64,000 nt of DNA from Sphingomonas profundi (GTDB lineage: Bacteria > Pseudomonadota > Alphaproteobacteria > Sphingomonadales > Sphingomonadaceae), in NCBI RefSeq assembly GCF_009739515.1, contig NZ_CP046535.1:2356001-2420000 (forward strand), read 5' to 3'. A program made the translations under genes and the position numbers. The first letter of the stretch is position 1. Every line of letters starts with the position of its first letter. Positions 46,978 to 57,022 of this stretch are shown piece after piece. The notes below the pieces were generated by a model. That model saw nothing but the letters and a program-made list of their open reading frames with translations, ran no database searches and was not told where the DNA came from.

Positions 46978-47896
46978 ACGATCGCGTATAGGATGTGGAG
47001 ATTATAGCAATCGCGACCCACAAGGATTATTCCCGCACTTATGCCAAGGGACTAGCTTTGGTGGGCCACTAACGTATGAACTCCAAAGTCGTAGAGACAT
47101 ACAGGGGTGCTCCAATCGGCTACTCATCATCTGAACAGCCGAATTAAAGCAATCATCACAGTTAACGTTTGCGTACGGTGGACAAGAGCGGAGCGTTTTG
47201 ATAGAATTGCTTTTACAGCGCCCCTTACCTTGGCTGGAACGCTTAAACTACCAAGCCAAATAGCCTTCCGGTAGGCTCATATATACCGAGCTACATATTT
47301 CCGAATGAACCTATGTTGGCGAAGGCATCCAAGATGCTGATGAGCAGCTAGGCCATCTTTAATCTAGCTGCGTGATATAATCTTGATAAGACACTATTCG
47401 AGTTTGCTACGGGGGAACTTAAAACGCTTTATGCGAACCTTCCGACCCTCCCGATGAACTGATATCGTTCTAGGGAACAACCTAACCTTCAAAGGGCTGA
47501 TGCTTTGTCCTAGTGCTTTCACTAGGTATCACATGGGGTGGCTTCCATTCCGTTCTTTTCAAGAGACGGGCAAAAAGGCAGTTAGGGTATACGTAGTCTG
47601 TAAAACGATATTAGGGTAATTATTCGCAAGATATATAAATAACCTCCCACAGGTTGTTTGGTATCACCCTAGCGGAAGGAGAAGCTGTGTCTAAAGCAAT
47701 TCTGTGATCAGCAACGTTTATAGATATTAAGCCTTATTTATATTCAGAAGCGGATTTAAAGAAACTGGCTTAACATCCGTCTTTAGAGATGTTGAATTTG
47801 TTCTACAAGTAAACATACCTTCGTTCTAACAGGAAATAGAACTACGAACGTGCAAGATTTAGAAGTTCACACCCTAATTTCGCTACCACTCTCCTA
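46978..47896. other. Gene-free AT-rich interval of the island
   Basis: About 920 bases without a supportable gene on either strand, the longest such stretch in the window. Near 47680 a good ribosome site (gaaggagaag) precedes GTG 47696, but the frame ends after six codons. The same frame after that TGA would continue for 21 more protein-like codons (SATFIDIKPYLYSEADLKKL), which suggests a decayed gene. Nothing else could be assigned. Confidence 0.45.
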
Positions 47897-48160
47897 TCAG
47901 GGAACCTCTGAAGTGCGGTAATCCTCGAAGATGCAAATCTTTATGCCATCGATAGATAGAGCCCCTTCTCGACGAATTATCTTTATAGTCCACTCCGCTA
48001 TTTCATAGCATTGATCCCAACTTACATTGCTAACATTCAGACCCATATTGCCACCAATTAGATAGACACGCTCGTTATAGCGTTTACAAACTTTATGCAC
48101 GGCACTGAAAATATCCATGCTCTTGTTCAACGCCTTATCAAAGCGGATAGTAATCTGCAT
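47897..48160 (-). CDS. Hypothetical island protein
   Basis: An 87-residue soluble frame (MQITIRFDKALNKSMDIFSA ... GIKICIFEDYRTSEVP) with alternating strands and helices. ATG 48160 has aaagg seven bases upstream and is preferred over the 114-residue version from 48241, which lacks a ribosome site. AT-rich codon use. No family recognised. Confidence 0.45.
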   Translation of the reverse strand: MQITIRFDKALNKSMDIFSAVHKVCKRYNERVYLIGGNMGLNVSNVSWDQCYEIAEWTIKIIRREGALSIDGIKICIFEDYRTSEVP

Positions 48161-48247
48161 TTCATTACCTTTCGTCTTTACAGAAGTCTTCATGACAACA
48201 GGCATAATGTTAGAACTCGCTTGGATGGATGATTGCCCCATATGGGC

Positions 48248-48385
48248 AATTCCCGATCGATAATCGAAACCAATGCGGCACCGACGCCCAGTTCCTTCAT
48301 CAGCTTTGATAGCATCGTATCCGATACCGGCCCGCCTTTTCCTTTTCCCATGAGCCGGGAAAGCAGATCGTCACCAGTTCGCTTA
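48248..48385 (-). pseudogene. Remnant of a second P4-type integrase
   Basis: Leftward translation gives KRTGDDLLSRLMGKGKGG followed by PVSDTMLSKLMKELGVGAA. This lines up with REGDDLVFPGTKDGKPLSDM and TLSKLMKELGIAAVP in the intact integrase of this island. The catalytic parts on both sides are missing. It is a relic of an earlier integrase or of a related element at this site. Confidence 0.7.
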
Positions 48386-48541
48386 ATGGCTGTATTTTTA
48401 TTCTAGGATGCATTTGTATCGGTAAGACAAGCTATAGACCGAACAAGAATTCTTGATCCACCTTCATCACCATGTTTCCACGACTTAACAACCTTTGCCT
48501 GTCGAATGACAATCGGGTTCTGACCTTTACATTTAAGCCAT

Positions 48542-48826
48542 CTATTGATGGCCTCGACATACACCGTGTTCATTATCAACTCCTCTGCGTATTTGGCTTG
48601 CCTCGTTTACGAACAGGATCATCCTGCGTAATAAAGACCAACCTCCAGTAGTAGGACGTGCCGCAAGCCATGCCGACACGGCGGCACGCCTCCAGCCCAC
48701 GGCTCTTTTGCTTCCGATAAGGATTGGGCGCGGGAATTGCCCACGTGAGATCATGACATACAGTTGGGATTTGCTGATCCCGATGATTTCCAACAACTCT
48801 TTTCGGCGAATTAGTCCTTCGATCAT
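48542..48826 (-). CDS. AlpA-family transcriptional regulator/excisionase
   Basis: A 94-residue DNA-binding protein. It begins MIEGLIRRKELLEIIGISKS with the AlpA helix-turn-helix, then QLYVMISRGQFPRPILIG and the wing GWRRAAVSAWLAAR. In P4-like elements such proteins activate or assist excision through the neighbouring integrase. Start ATG 48826 has aaggagg upstream. The C-terminal approximately 30 residues are not part of the usual domain. Confidence 0.85.
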   Translation of the reverse strand: MIEGLIRRKELLEIIGISKSQLYVMISRGQFPRPILIGSKRAVGWRRAAVSAWLAARPTTGGWSLLRRMILFVNEASQIRRGVDNEHGVCRGHQ

Positions 48827-48992
48827 CGCTCCGCCTCCTTGGCTGGTTGGGCGGCGCTTTAGTAGTCGATTCGCGACGTGTCCAGCAGAAAATCGCCTCG
48901 TATGCCGAAACTTATTTGATCTTACAACAACGAAATCACTAATCTAATTTGAGATACTTAAGTGATAACTTTAGACGAGATTATTATGCTGT

Positions 48993-50177
48993 TTAATTTT
49001 GCTGAATATACTGCGACCAATCATCCATCAGCTTTCGCCGCTTTGCAAAAAGGTCCGACCGTGCATATGCCGCCTCTGCCTTGTCCTTAATAACATGCGC
49101 CAAGGCAAACTCGATCACCTCGCGCGGATGGCTGGTTGCTTCGCCAGCCCAATCCCGGAATGAGGATCGGAAGCCATGTGGAACAGCGGCGATGCCAAGC
49201 TCCTTCATAAGCTTTGAAAGGGTCATATCTGAAAGAGGCTTGCCATCCTTCGTACCCGGAAAGACCAGATCATCGCCCTCACGGCGCAACGCTTTTGCTT
49301 CTTCCAAGATAGCTATGCACCGTGGCGGCAATGGCACCCGATGCGGACGCTTCGTTTTCATCCGCGTAGCTGGAATAATCCATTCGGCTTTCTCGATATC
49401 AACCTCGATCCATTTTGCCTCGCGCGTTTCTCCTGATCGCGTAGCAGTTAGGATAAGGAACTCTGTTGCCAGCTTGGTCGCTGTGCCAGCTTCGGACCTC
49501 CTTACTTTACTTATAGCATCCGCCACGGCCTCGTAAGGAAGGGCCGCGCGGTGCTTTACGCTGGAGCGATCATGCTTGGGCAAGGCTTTCGATATAGCTT
49601 CCGCCGGATTATCGCCGCGCCATCCTTGCGCCATCGCCCACTTCATCACCGTCCCGATACGTTGTTTAACCCGCCGCGCGGTCTCTGGGCGAGTGTTCCA
49701 TATGGGCGTAAGCGCCGACAGCACGTCCGCATTCGTTACGGCGTCGATACGCTTAGTGCCAAAGATCGGGGAAGCGAACGCTTCTAGTGTGTTTAGCCAT
49801 TGCTGACCGTGCTTGGCGTTACGCCATGTCGGGGCTGACAGATCGTAGACCTTTTGCGCACACTCTTTGAAGGTCAGAATGGTCGTAGAAGCCCTCCTAG
49901 ACGCAAGAGGATCATCGCCAGCCCTTGCCTGCCTACGATGCTCCAAGGCCCTCTCACGGGCTTCTGCAAGGCTTACAAGCGATGTTGATCCTAGGCCTAT
50001 ATCGGTCCGTTTCTTATGGATCATCAACCTTTGTACCCATCGCTTCGCCCCCGATGGATCGACTTTCAGGTACAGGCCATTGCCATCGGCATAGAAGCCG
50101 GGCGTGCTAACGGTCTTCACAAACGCCGCTGATAGGCGCTTCTCACGATGCTGGCCGGCTGGCTTTATCCCTGACAT
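48993..50177 (-). CDS. P4-type tyrosine integrase
   Basis: A 394-residue site-specific recombinase. It has an N-terminal DUF4102-like arm-binding domain (DGNGLYLKVDPSGAKRWVQR region), a core-binding domain, and a catalytic domain with the first Arg in LTATRSGE, the HxxR box in VPHGFRSSFRDWAGE, and the nucleophile region EAAYARSDLF. It reads leftward, starting 152 bases inside the distal attachment repeat. It is complete and probably active, and accounts for insertion in tRNA-Ser(GGA). Confidence 0.95.
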   Translation of the reverse strand: MSGIKPAGQHREKRLSAAFVKTVSTPGFYADGNGLYLKVDPSGAKRWVQRLMIHKKRTDIGLGSTSLVSLAEARERALEHRRQARAGDDPLASRRASTTILTFKECAQKVYDLSAPTWRNAKHGQQWLNTLEAFASPIFGTKRIDAVTNADVLSALTPIWNTRPETARRVKQRIGTVMKWAMAQGWRGDNPAEAISKALPKHDRSSVKHRAALPYEAVADAISKVRRSEAGTATKLATEFLILTATRSGETREAKWIEVDIEKAEWIIPATRMKTKRPHRVPLPPRCIAILEEAKALRREGDDLVFPGTKDGKPLSDMTLSKLMKELGIAAVPHGFRSSFRDWAGEATSHPREVIEFALAHVIKDKAEAAYARSDLFAKRRKLMDDWSQYIQQN

Positions 50178-50239
50178 AGCGCGATCTTACCCAACATCAC
50201 GCCCAACATAAAGATCAGGAATATGCAGGATTGCTTTGG

Positions 50240-50328
50240 ACTCTGCAGGACCATTAATCGACGTAAGCTACTGAAACGGCGGATTTCTATAGACTCTGTC
50301 GGACCACGTTGGACCACCAAACGGCGGA
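50240..50328. promoter_or_regulatory. Possible integrase arm-binding region beside attR
   Basis: Short direct repeats lie between the integrase start and the attachment core: ggacca three times (near 50249, 50301 and 50311) and aacggcgga twice (near 50275 and 50321). Spacing and place suggest arm-type integrase sites. Inference from pattern only. Confidence 0.35.
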
Positions 50329-50342
50329 CTCCCGCTCCGCCA
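50329..50342 (+). repeat. attR core
   Basis: Second copy of the 14-base attachment core, identical to the 3' end of tRNA-Ser(GGA) at 39477-39490. It marks the right border of the island. Confidence 0.9.
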
Positions 50343-50541
50343 TCACTTTATCCCTGTTATTGAACGGCCTAACATCAAGAAGCACTTGAGCGCTTCAGCG
50401 GTTCGGACGCATCTTGCCGATGGGCTATCCGATGGCATCGTCAGCAGTTCTTGAACAACGTCGTGGCGCCGGTGGATGCGGCGACACGCTAGATCAAGCC
50501 GGGCGCGGACGAGCGACGCCGGCCATCGACGTGCGCGACCC

Positions 50542-51735
50542 TCAACCCACCTCCAGAACGACGGGCAACCTCTCCCAGCTGTTGACGACGTTGGAGGGAA
50601 ATCGCACGGGCGCTCCGTCAAGCGAGACGGATCTGAAACGCTCTAGGAACTCCTCCATGAAGATCCTGGTTTCCAGTCGCGCGAGTTGAGCGCCAAGGCA
50701 GTTGTGCCGGCCGACACCAAAGGCGAGGTGGCGATTGGGGCGACGATCGATATCGATAGTGTCGGGTTCGTCGAAAACATCTTCGTCACGGTTGGCCGAA
50801 ACATAGTACATCACCACCGGATCGCCCGCGCGAATGGCGACCTCTCCGATCTTCGTGTCCTCGCGGGCGGTGCGACGCATATAGTATATCGGCGACGTCC
50901 AGCGCAGAAACTCCTCGATGGCGAGCGGCAGGCGGCCGGGTTCCGCTTTCAGCGCGACATGAAGATCGGGGCGATCGCACAGTTCGAGCATGATGTTGGA
51001 GAGGAGAGTGCGGGTGGTCTCGTTGCCCGCGACCAGCAATTGCGCGAACTGCCCGGCAAACTCCACCTCGGCGAGACGCTCCTCCTTCTCGAAGGATCGC
51101 AGCATGTTGCGGACCAGTCCGCTGCCGCCGTCACCGGCGCTCTGCCGCGCGAGCTGAAGGCCGTAATCGCCGATCTTCTTCATCGCTTCGGCGAACGTCC
51201 TGTCATTCTCGGAGCGGACGACCGCGTCGCCCAGAGCGAGCATGTAGGAGCGATCGGCTTCCGGTACGCCGAGGAATTCGCATATCGTCAGCAACGGCAG
51301 TTCCGCGGCCATATCGTAGACGAACTCGCAGCGCCCGGCGGAAGCGGCGCGATCCATGATGGCGCGGGCCGTGATCCGGAGCCACCCCTCCAGTCTTGCC
51401 AGGCTTGTCGCCGTGAACCAGTCGCTCAGCTGAGCGCGCAGGCTGGTATGTAAAGGCGGGTCGGACGTCAGAAGCGATCCGGGTATCCCTTGGCCGCTCT
51501 CGATATCCTCGACGAAGACGCCCCTCGCGGAACTGAAGGAGCGCGTGTCGGTAGAGATGGACACGATATCCCGGTATTTCGTAATTGCCCAGAAACCCGG
51601 ATATCCGTCCGCCTCGTGCCAGGATACCGGGCTGCTGGCCCGGAGTTCCTTGAAAACCTCGTGCGGAACACGGGGAACATAGCTTTCCCGCGCCGCGAGC
51701 CGGATCGGGCACGTGCCGCCCTTATCACCTGTCAC
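50542..51735 (-). CDS. Cytochrome P450
   Basis: Soluble bacterial P450 of 397 residues that needs a separate ferredoxin and reductase, neither of which is nearby. I-helix oxygen-activation motif LLVAGNETTR, K-helix EEFLRW (ExxR), and haem-binding loop FGVGRHNCLG with the cysteine ligand. Start GTG 51735 has ggagg about six bases upstream. It lies 58 bases downstream of a TetR-type gene in the same direction, with a good promoter between them. The substrate is unknown; class-level similarity to steroid, fatty-acid or terpenoid hydroxylases cannot be resolved here. Confidence 0.93.
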   Translation of the reverse strand: MTGDKGGTCPIRLAARESYVPRVPHEVFKELRASSPVSWHEADGYPGFWAITKYRDIVSISTDTRSFSSARGVFVEDIESGQGIPGSLLTSDPPLHTSLRAQLSDWFTATSLARLEGWLRITARAIMDRAASAGRCEFVYDMAAELPLLTICEFLGVPEADRSYMLALGDAVVRSENDRTFAEAMKKIGDYGLQLARQSAGDGGSGLVRNMLRSFEKEERLAEVEFAGQFAQLLVAGNETTRTLLSNIMLELCDRPDLHVALKAEPGRLPLAIEEFLRWTSPIYYMRRTAREDTKIGEVAIRAGDPVVMYYVSANRDEDVFDEPDTIDIDRRPNRHLAFGVGRHNCLGAQLARLETRIFMEEFLERFRSVSLDGAPVRFPSNVVNSWERLPVVLEVG

Positions 51736-51769
51736 CCAACCCTCCGCACCTTCTTAAATGGGAGTGGTC

Positions 51770-51797
51770 ACTCTAGTTTTGTTGGACAGTATGTCAA
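51770..51797 (-). promoter_or_regulatory. Promoter of the P450 gene with candidate TetR operator
   Basis: In the leftward direction: TTGACA (51797-51792), 16 bases, TAGAGT (51775-51770), placed about 35 bases before the P450 start. Overlapping it is an imperfect palindrome TTGACA-tac-TGTCCAA, and just downstream GAGTG-AC-CACTC-like arms. Either could be the operator of the adjacent TetR-family repressor. Confidence 0.5.
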
Positions 51798-52483
51798 TCG
51801 GCGCCGGCGAGGTAGGCGATGCCCATCCGGATCGTCTCCGCCTCGAACTCGCCTGCGTTCACCGCGATCTGCGCGCCCGATACGGTCCCGTCGTGCAGGA
51901 TCGCGAGGGCCGTGGCGTTGCGGAACAGCGTGTGGAAGTAGCGCGTGCGGTAACGAAGATGACGCCGACGGCCGATGTCACTGCTGCGAAGCGCCTCGTA
52001 GAGCCGGTTGGCCAGTTTCTTGTTGAGACCGAGCGTGCGCGCGGCGACGGCATCGTTCTCAAGGCGCACCGTTTCGATCAGCCTGACTATCGCCACGTCC
52101 TCGCGGAACTGCCCAAGGATGAGCTTGACGTAAGACGTGACGATCTCGGCGTGATCCACCGAACCGGATTCCCGCAGCCGTTGAAAATACTCGTCGAACA
52201 CACTCAGGCGTTCACGATAATAGGCGTCCACGATCGTCATCAAGATCGTGTTCTTGTCCGGAAAGCGAGAATAGATCGCACCCGGCGAGGTGGCGGACGC
52301 CTCCGCTATGTCGCTGATGCTCGTATTCGTATATCCCCGGGTGAGGAACAGATCGATCGACCGATCGACGATGCGCTGGAGGGTCGCCCTGCTCCGCGCC
52401 TGCACCGGCATCGCGATCGTCGTCGATTTCGCGAGCCACTGCATGACATCGATCCTCGCGAGATTTCCTGGGTAGAACGCCAT
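51794..52483 (-). CDS. TetR-family transcriptional regulator
   Basis: A 229-residue regulator with an N-terminal helix-turn-helix (TSISDIAEASATSPGAIYSR, then FPDKNTIL) and a variable ligand-binding helical domain. The first 25 residues before the domain are atypical, so starts at 52444 or 52411 are possible. Sitting directly upstream of the P450 gene, it most likely controls that gene and senses its substrate or product. Confidence 0.88.
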   Translation of the reverse strand: MAFYPGNLARIDVMQWLAKSTTIAMPVQARSRATLQRIVDRSIDLFLTRGYTNTSISDIAEASATSPGAIYSRFPDKNTILMTIVDAYYRERLSVFDEYFQRLRESGSVDHAEIVTSYVKLILGQFREDVAIVRLIETVRLENDAVAARTLGLNKKLANRLYEALRSSDIGRRRHLRYRTRYFHTLFRNATALAILHDGTVSGAQIAVNAGEFEAETIRMGIAYLAGAD

Positions 52484-52677
52484 TCTGAACTCTCAAGAGG
52501 TGGAGGAGGGTCGCCCGCCGCATGATCCGCTCGATCATCCGGGTGCCGGATGCTCGCCCGACGGGTCGCCACGGATGGCCTGTACCACGCGCTCCGGCGG
52601 GATCAACGCGGGCGCCGGTCATGCCGGGCGATCACGCGGCCGGCAGGGCCGTCGCCTTCGCACATGGCCACGACGAC

Positions 52678-54453
52678 TTATTCGCGGCCGAACAGCTTGG
52701 CCAGGTTGCGTGCGTCCAGCTTCACCCAGGTCGGCCGGCCGTGGTTGCACTGGCCGGAATGGGGCGTCACCTCCATCTCGCGCAGCAAGGCGTTCATCTC
52801 GCCGACGGAGAGGATGCGGCCCGCCCGCACGGAACCGTGGCACGCCATCGTCGCCGCGACATGATCGAGCCGCTCGCGCAGCGACAGCGCCTCGTCATAG
52901 GCGGCGAGATCGTCGGCGAGGTCGGTGACGAGGCCGCGCGCGTCGCCCGCGCCCAGCATCGCCGGCGTCGTCCGCACCAGCATCGCCTTCGGGCCGAAGC
53001 GATCGAGCGTCAGCCCCAGCTCGGCGAGTTCGCCGGCGCGCGCCTCCAGCCTGTCGCAGGCGGGCTCGTCCAGTTCCACCACCTCGGGCAGCAGCAGCGC
53101 CTGCGCCGGCACGCCGCCCTCGGCCAGGGCGCGGCGCATCCGCTCCAGCACCAGCCGCTCGTGCGCGGCATGCTGATCGACGAGGACGAGGCCGTCGTCC
53201 GCCTCGGCGACGATGTAGGTCGCCGCCACCTGCCCGCGCGCCACGCCCAGCGGATGGTCGTGCGCGTCGGGCGGCGGCGCGCTCGCCGGCTCGGCGCGCG
53301 CCATCGGGGCGTAGGCGTGGCTGCCGTCCCACACGGCCGACTGCGCGGGCGGGCCGGCGGCGTAGGACGGCGGGCGAGGCGGCGGCGCCGCGCCCCCTAC
53401 CGGCCCGCGCTGCCACAGGCCGAGCGACCCGGCCGACGGCTGCTGCGCGCTGCGGTGTCCTGCCGCGTCCAGCGCGGCGCGCAGGCCGCCGACGATCAGC
53501 CCGCGCACCAGCCCCGGATCGCGGAAGCGCACCTCCGTCTTGGCCGGATGCACGTTCACGTCCACGTCCGCGCCCGGCAGATCGACGAACAGCGCGACCA
53601 CCGGGTGGCGATCGCGCGCCAGCATGTCCTGATAGGCGCCGCGCACCGCCCCCACCAGCAGCCGGTCGCGCACCGGCCGGCCGTTGACGAACAGATACTG
53701 ATGATCGGCCACGCCGCGGTTGAACGTGGGCAGGCCGGCCACGCCGCCGAGTCGCACGTCCTGCCGCACATGATCGAGCGCGACGCTGTTCTCCACGAGC
53801 GCGCGGTCGGTCAGCGCCGCCACCCGTTCCGCCCGGCTGTCGGCCGGCTGCACGGCGATCGCGCGGCGGCCGTCATGCTCCAGGGTGAAGCCGATCTCCG
53901 GCCGCGCCATCGCCAGCCGCTTCACCACGTCGACGCAGGCGGCATATTCGGCGCGGGCCGATCGCAGGAACTTGCGCCGCGCCGGCACCCGCGCGAACAG
54001 GTCGGCGATGCGGATGCGTGTGCCCGGGGGCAGCGCCGCCGGGCCCTCCCCCGCCAGCGCGCCGTTGTCGACGATGCGGTGCCAGCCGTCCGCCCCGCGC
54101 ACCCGGCTCTCGATCGTCATGCGCGCCACGCTGGCGATCGAGGGCAGCGCCTCGCCGCGGAAGCCCAGCGTGCCGATCGACTCGATGGCGCCATCCACCA
54201 GGAGGGCATCGGGCAGCTTGGAGGTGGCGTGCCGCTCCAGCGCCAGCGCGATCTCGTCCGGCGCCATGCCGCAGCCGTCGTCCGTCACCTCGATGCGCGC
54301 CAGCCCGCCTTCGGAGAGGCCGATCGCGATGCGCGTGGCGCCGGCGTCGATCGCGTTCTCGACAAGCTCCTTCAGCGCACTGGCCGGCCTTTCGACCACT
54401 TCGCCGGCCGCAATGCGATTCACCAGATGCGGCGGGAGCCGGCGTATTGACAT
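52678..54453 (-). CDS. mutL: DNA mismatch repair protein MutL
   Basis: GHKL ATPase that couples mismatch recognition to strand incision. The 591-residue protein has ENAIDAGAT, DDGCGM, TLGFRGEALPSI and GTRIRIADLF in the N-terminal ATPase, and a Pro/Ala-rich linker (about 340-400). The C-terminal domain carries DQHAAHERLVLE, fitting the endonuclease pattern DQHA(x)2E(x)4E, with ACH and CNHGRP zinc-site motifs, so it is probably a nicking MutL. Start ATG 54453 (MSIRRLPPHLVNRIAAGEVV). Divergent from mreB. Confidence 0.95.
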   Translation of the reverse strand: MSIRRLPPHLVNRIAAGEVVERPASALKELVENAIDAGATRIAIGLSEGGLARIEVTDDGCGMAPDEIALALERHATSKLPDALLVDGAIESIGTLGFRGEALPSIASVARMTIESRVRGADGWHRIVDNGALAGEGPAALPPGTRIRIADLFARVPARRKFLRSARAEYAACVDVVKRLAMARPEIGFTLEHDGRRAIAVQPADSRAERVAALTDRALVENSVALDHVRQDVRLGGVAGLPTFNRGVADHQYLFVNGRPVRDRLLVGAVRGAYQDMLARDRHPVVALFVDLPGADVDVNVHPAKTEVRFRDPGLVRGLIVGGLRAALDAAGHRSAQQPSAGSLGLWQRGPVGGAAPPPRPPSYAAGPPAQSAVWDGSHAYAPMARAEPASAPPPDAHDHPLGVARGQVAATYIVAEADDGLVLVDQHAAHERLVLERMRRALAEGGVPAQALLLPEVVELDEPACDRLEARAGELAELGLTLDRFGPKAMLVRTTPAMLGAGDARGLVTDLADDLAAYDEALSLRERLDHVAATMACHGSVRAGRILSVGEMNALLREMEVTPHSGQCNHGRPTWVKLDARNLAKLFGRE

Positions 54454-54510
54454 GGCACATCCTCTAGCCCAAGCGACGGCCTCCCGCGACCGCCATTCAC
54501 CTTTTCCTGA

Positions 54511-55602
<1,092 letters not shown>

Positions 55603-55621
55603 GGATCAAGGCGCCGGCGCC

Positions 55622-56506
55622 GTGGCGACGCCTCCCCATCGGCGTCCCGGTTTCTCCCGGCGGGCGCAGTACGGCCTGTTCGCGGGGTATGTCGTCGCGG
55701 TGCTGGGGCTGCTCGGCGGGCTCGGCCTGATCCTTTCGGCCCGGCTCGATCCGGCGGGCTTCGCCCTGCTGCGCGGCGCCGCGATCGATGCCACCGCGCC
55801 GCTCTCCGCCGCCGGCCGCGCGGTGGTGATGACGCTCTCCTCGGCGGGAGACGGCGTGGCCGCCTATTTCGACGCCGCCAGCCAGAACCGCGCGCTCAGG
55901 ACGGAACTGGATGCGGCGCGCGGCCGGCTGGTGGAGGCGCGGGCGCTCGACTTCGAGAACCGCCGGCTCAAGCGGCTGCTGCGGCTCACCCAGGATGCGC
56001 CGGGCACGATTGCCGTCGCCCGCATCGTCTCCTCCACCGCCACCAGCCCCCGCCGCCTGGCCGTGCTGCATGCCGGCGCCGGCGACGGCGTTCGCTCCGG
56101 CCAGCCGGTCCGCTCGCCGGAGGGGCTCGTCGGCACCGTCGTCGCGACCGGGCGGATCGCCAGCCACGTGCTGCTGCTCACCGACAGCGGCAGCACCGTG
56201 CCGGTGCGGCTGGCGCGCAGCGGCGTGGCGGCGCTGGCGACCGGCAAGGGCGACGGACGGATCGAGCTGCGCGCGCTGATCGCCGGGGCCACGCCGTTCC
56301 GCCGCGGCGACATCGCGCTCTCCTCGGGCACCGGCGGCGTCTTCCCGCCGGACATCCCGGTTGCGGTGGTCACGGCGGTGAACGGGGATGTCGCCACCGC
56401 CTGGCCGCTCGCCGACCCCGCCCGGCTCGATTATGCGACGGTGCTGGGCGTGTTCCAGCCGGATGTCCCACCCCCGCCGCCGCCCGCCAAGACGCCCGCG
56501 AAATGA
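55622..56506 (+). CDS. mreC: Rod-shape-determining protein MreC
   Basis: Bitopic protein linking MreB to the periplasmic elongasome. Its 294 residues have an N-terminal membrane helix (about 17-40), a coiled coil (about 80-115, ALRTELDAARGRLVEARAL), and two beta-barrel domains with GVRSGQPVRSPEGLVGTVV and LLLTDSGSTVPV. The C-terminus is proline-rich (PPPPPPAK). Starts at GTG 55622, 19 bases after mreB; its stop overlaps mreD (ATGA). Confidence 0.92.
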   Translation: MATPPHRRPGFSRRAQYGLFAGYVVAVLGLLGGLGLILSARLDPAGFALLRGAAIDATAPLSAAGRAVVMTLSSAGDGVAAYFDAASQNRALRTELDAARGRLVEARALDFENRRLKRLLRLTQDAPGTIAVARIVSSTATSPRRLAVLHAGAGDGVRSGQPVRSPEGLVGTVVATGRIASHVLLLTDSGSTVPVRLARSGVAALATGKGDGRIELRALIAGATPFRRGDIALSSGTGGVFPPDIPVAVVTAVNGDVATAWPLADPARLDYATVLGVFQPDVPPPPPPAKTPAK

Positions 56507-57012
56507 GCATCGACGACGCCGCCCGCCCGCGCCTGCTGCCACCGCGCGCGCGGGCGGTGCCGGTTCTCTCGACGATGGCCGCCTCGCTGCTGCAGGCGCT
56601 GCCGCTGGTCGCCACGGCGCCGGTGCTGCCGCCCACCGGCCTGCTGATGCTGCTGGGCTGGCGCCTGCTGCGGCCGGAGCTGTGGCATGCGTGGGTGGCG
56701 CTGCCGCTCGGCCTGTTCGACGATCTCGTCGGCGGCCACCCGCTCGGCACCGCGACGACCTTGTGGACCAGCGGCTTCCTCGTCCTCGACATGATCGACG
56801 ATCGGCTGATCTGGCGGGATTACTGGGTGGAATGGGGCGTCGCCACCGCGCTGATCGCCCTCTGCGTGATCGGCGGCTGGTGGATCGCCCGCTTCCTCTA
56901 CGGGGAGAGCGCGTTCGCCGGCGTCGGCGCGCAGGCGCTCGTCGCCATCTTCTGCTTTCCCGCCGTCGTGCGGCTCTGCGCGATGCTCGACCGCTGGCGG
57001 CTGAGGCGCTAA
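56503..57012 (+). CDS. mreD: Rod-shape-determining protein MreD
   Basis: A 169-residue polytopic membrane protein with about five hydrophobic segments, including RPELWHAWVALPLGLFDDLVGG near the middle, whose FDDLVGGHPLG pattern is a family mark. It completes the MreBCD complex that guides cell-wall elongation and overlaps mreC by four bases. Confidence 0.88.
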   Translation: MSIDDAARPRLLPPRARAVPVLSTMAASLLQALPLVATAPVLPPTGLLMLLGWRLLRPELWHAWVALPLGLFDDLVGGHPLGTATTLWTSGFLVLDMIDDRLIWRDYWVEWGVATALIALCVIGGWWIARFLYGESAFAGVGAQALVAIFCFPAVVRLCAMLDRWRLRR

Positions 57013-57022
57013 TGCCGCGAGC

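Larger units (their letters stand above)
39477..50342. mobile_element. Genomic island integrated in tRNA-Ser(GGA)
   Basis: About 10.9 kb bounded by a perfect 14-bp direct repeat: the tRNA 3' end at 39477-39490 and a second copy at 50329-50342. It encodes a P4-type tyrosine integrase next to the distal repeat and an AlpA-like regulator. By eye it is clearly richer in A/T than both flanks, with different codon use. Cargo: a reverse-transcriptase pair with a candidate RNA, small membrane proteins and decayed genes. No replication, conjugation or phage structural gene is visible, so it is an integrative element that would need help to move. Confidence 0.92.

Noticed and set aside
39491-50328. Insertion sequence or phage structural genes within the island
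   Set aside because: No transposase, capsid, tail, terminase or conjugation protein was recognised; only integrase, an integrase relic and a truncated serine recombinase.
50343-50541. Possible gene between attR and the P450 stop
   Set aside because: About 200 bases; the only frame (minus strand) overlaps the P450 C-terminus and has no conserved feature.
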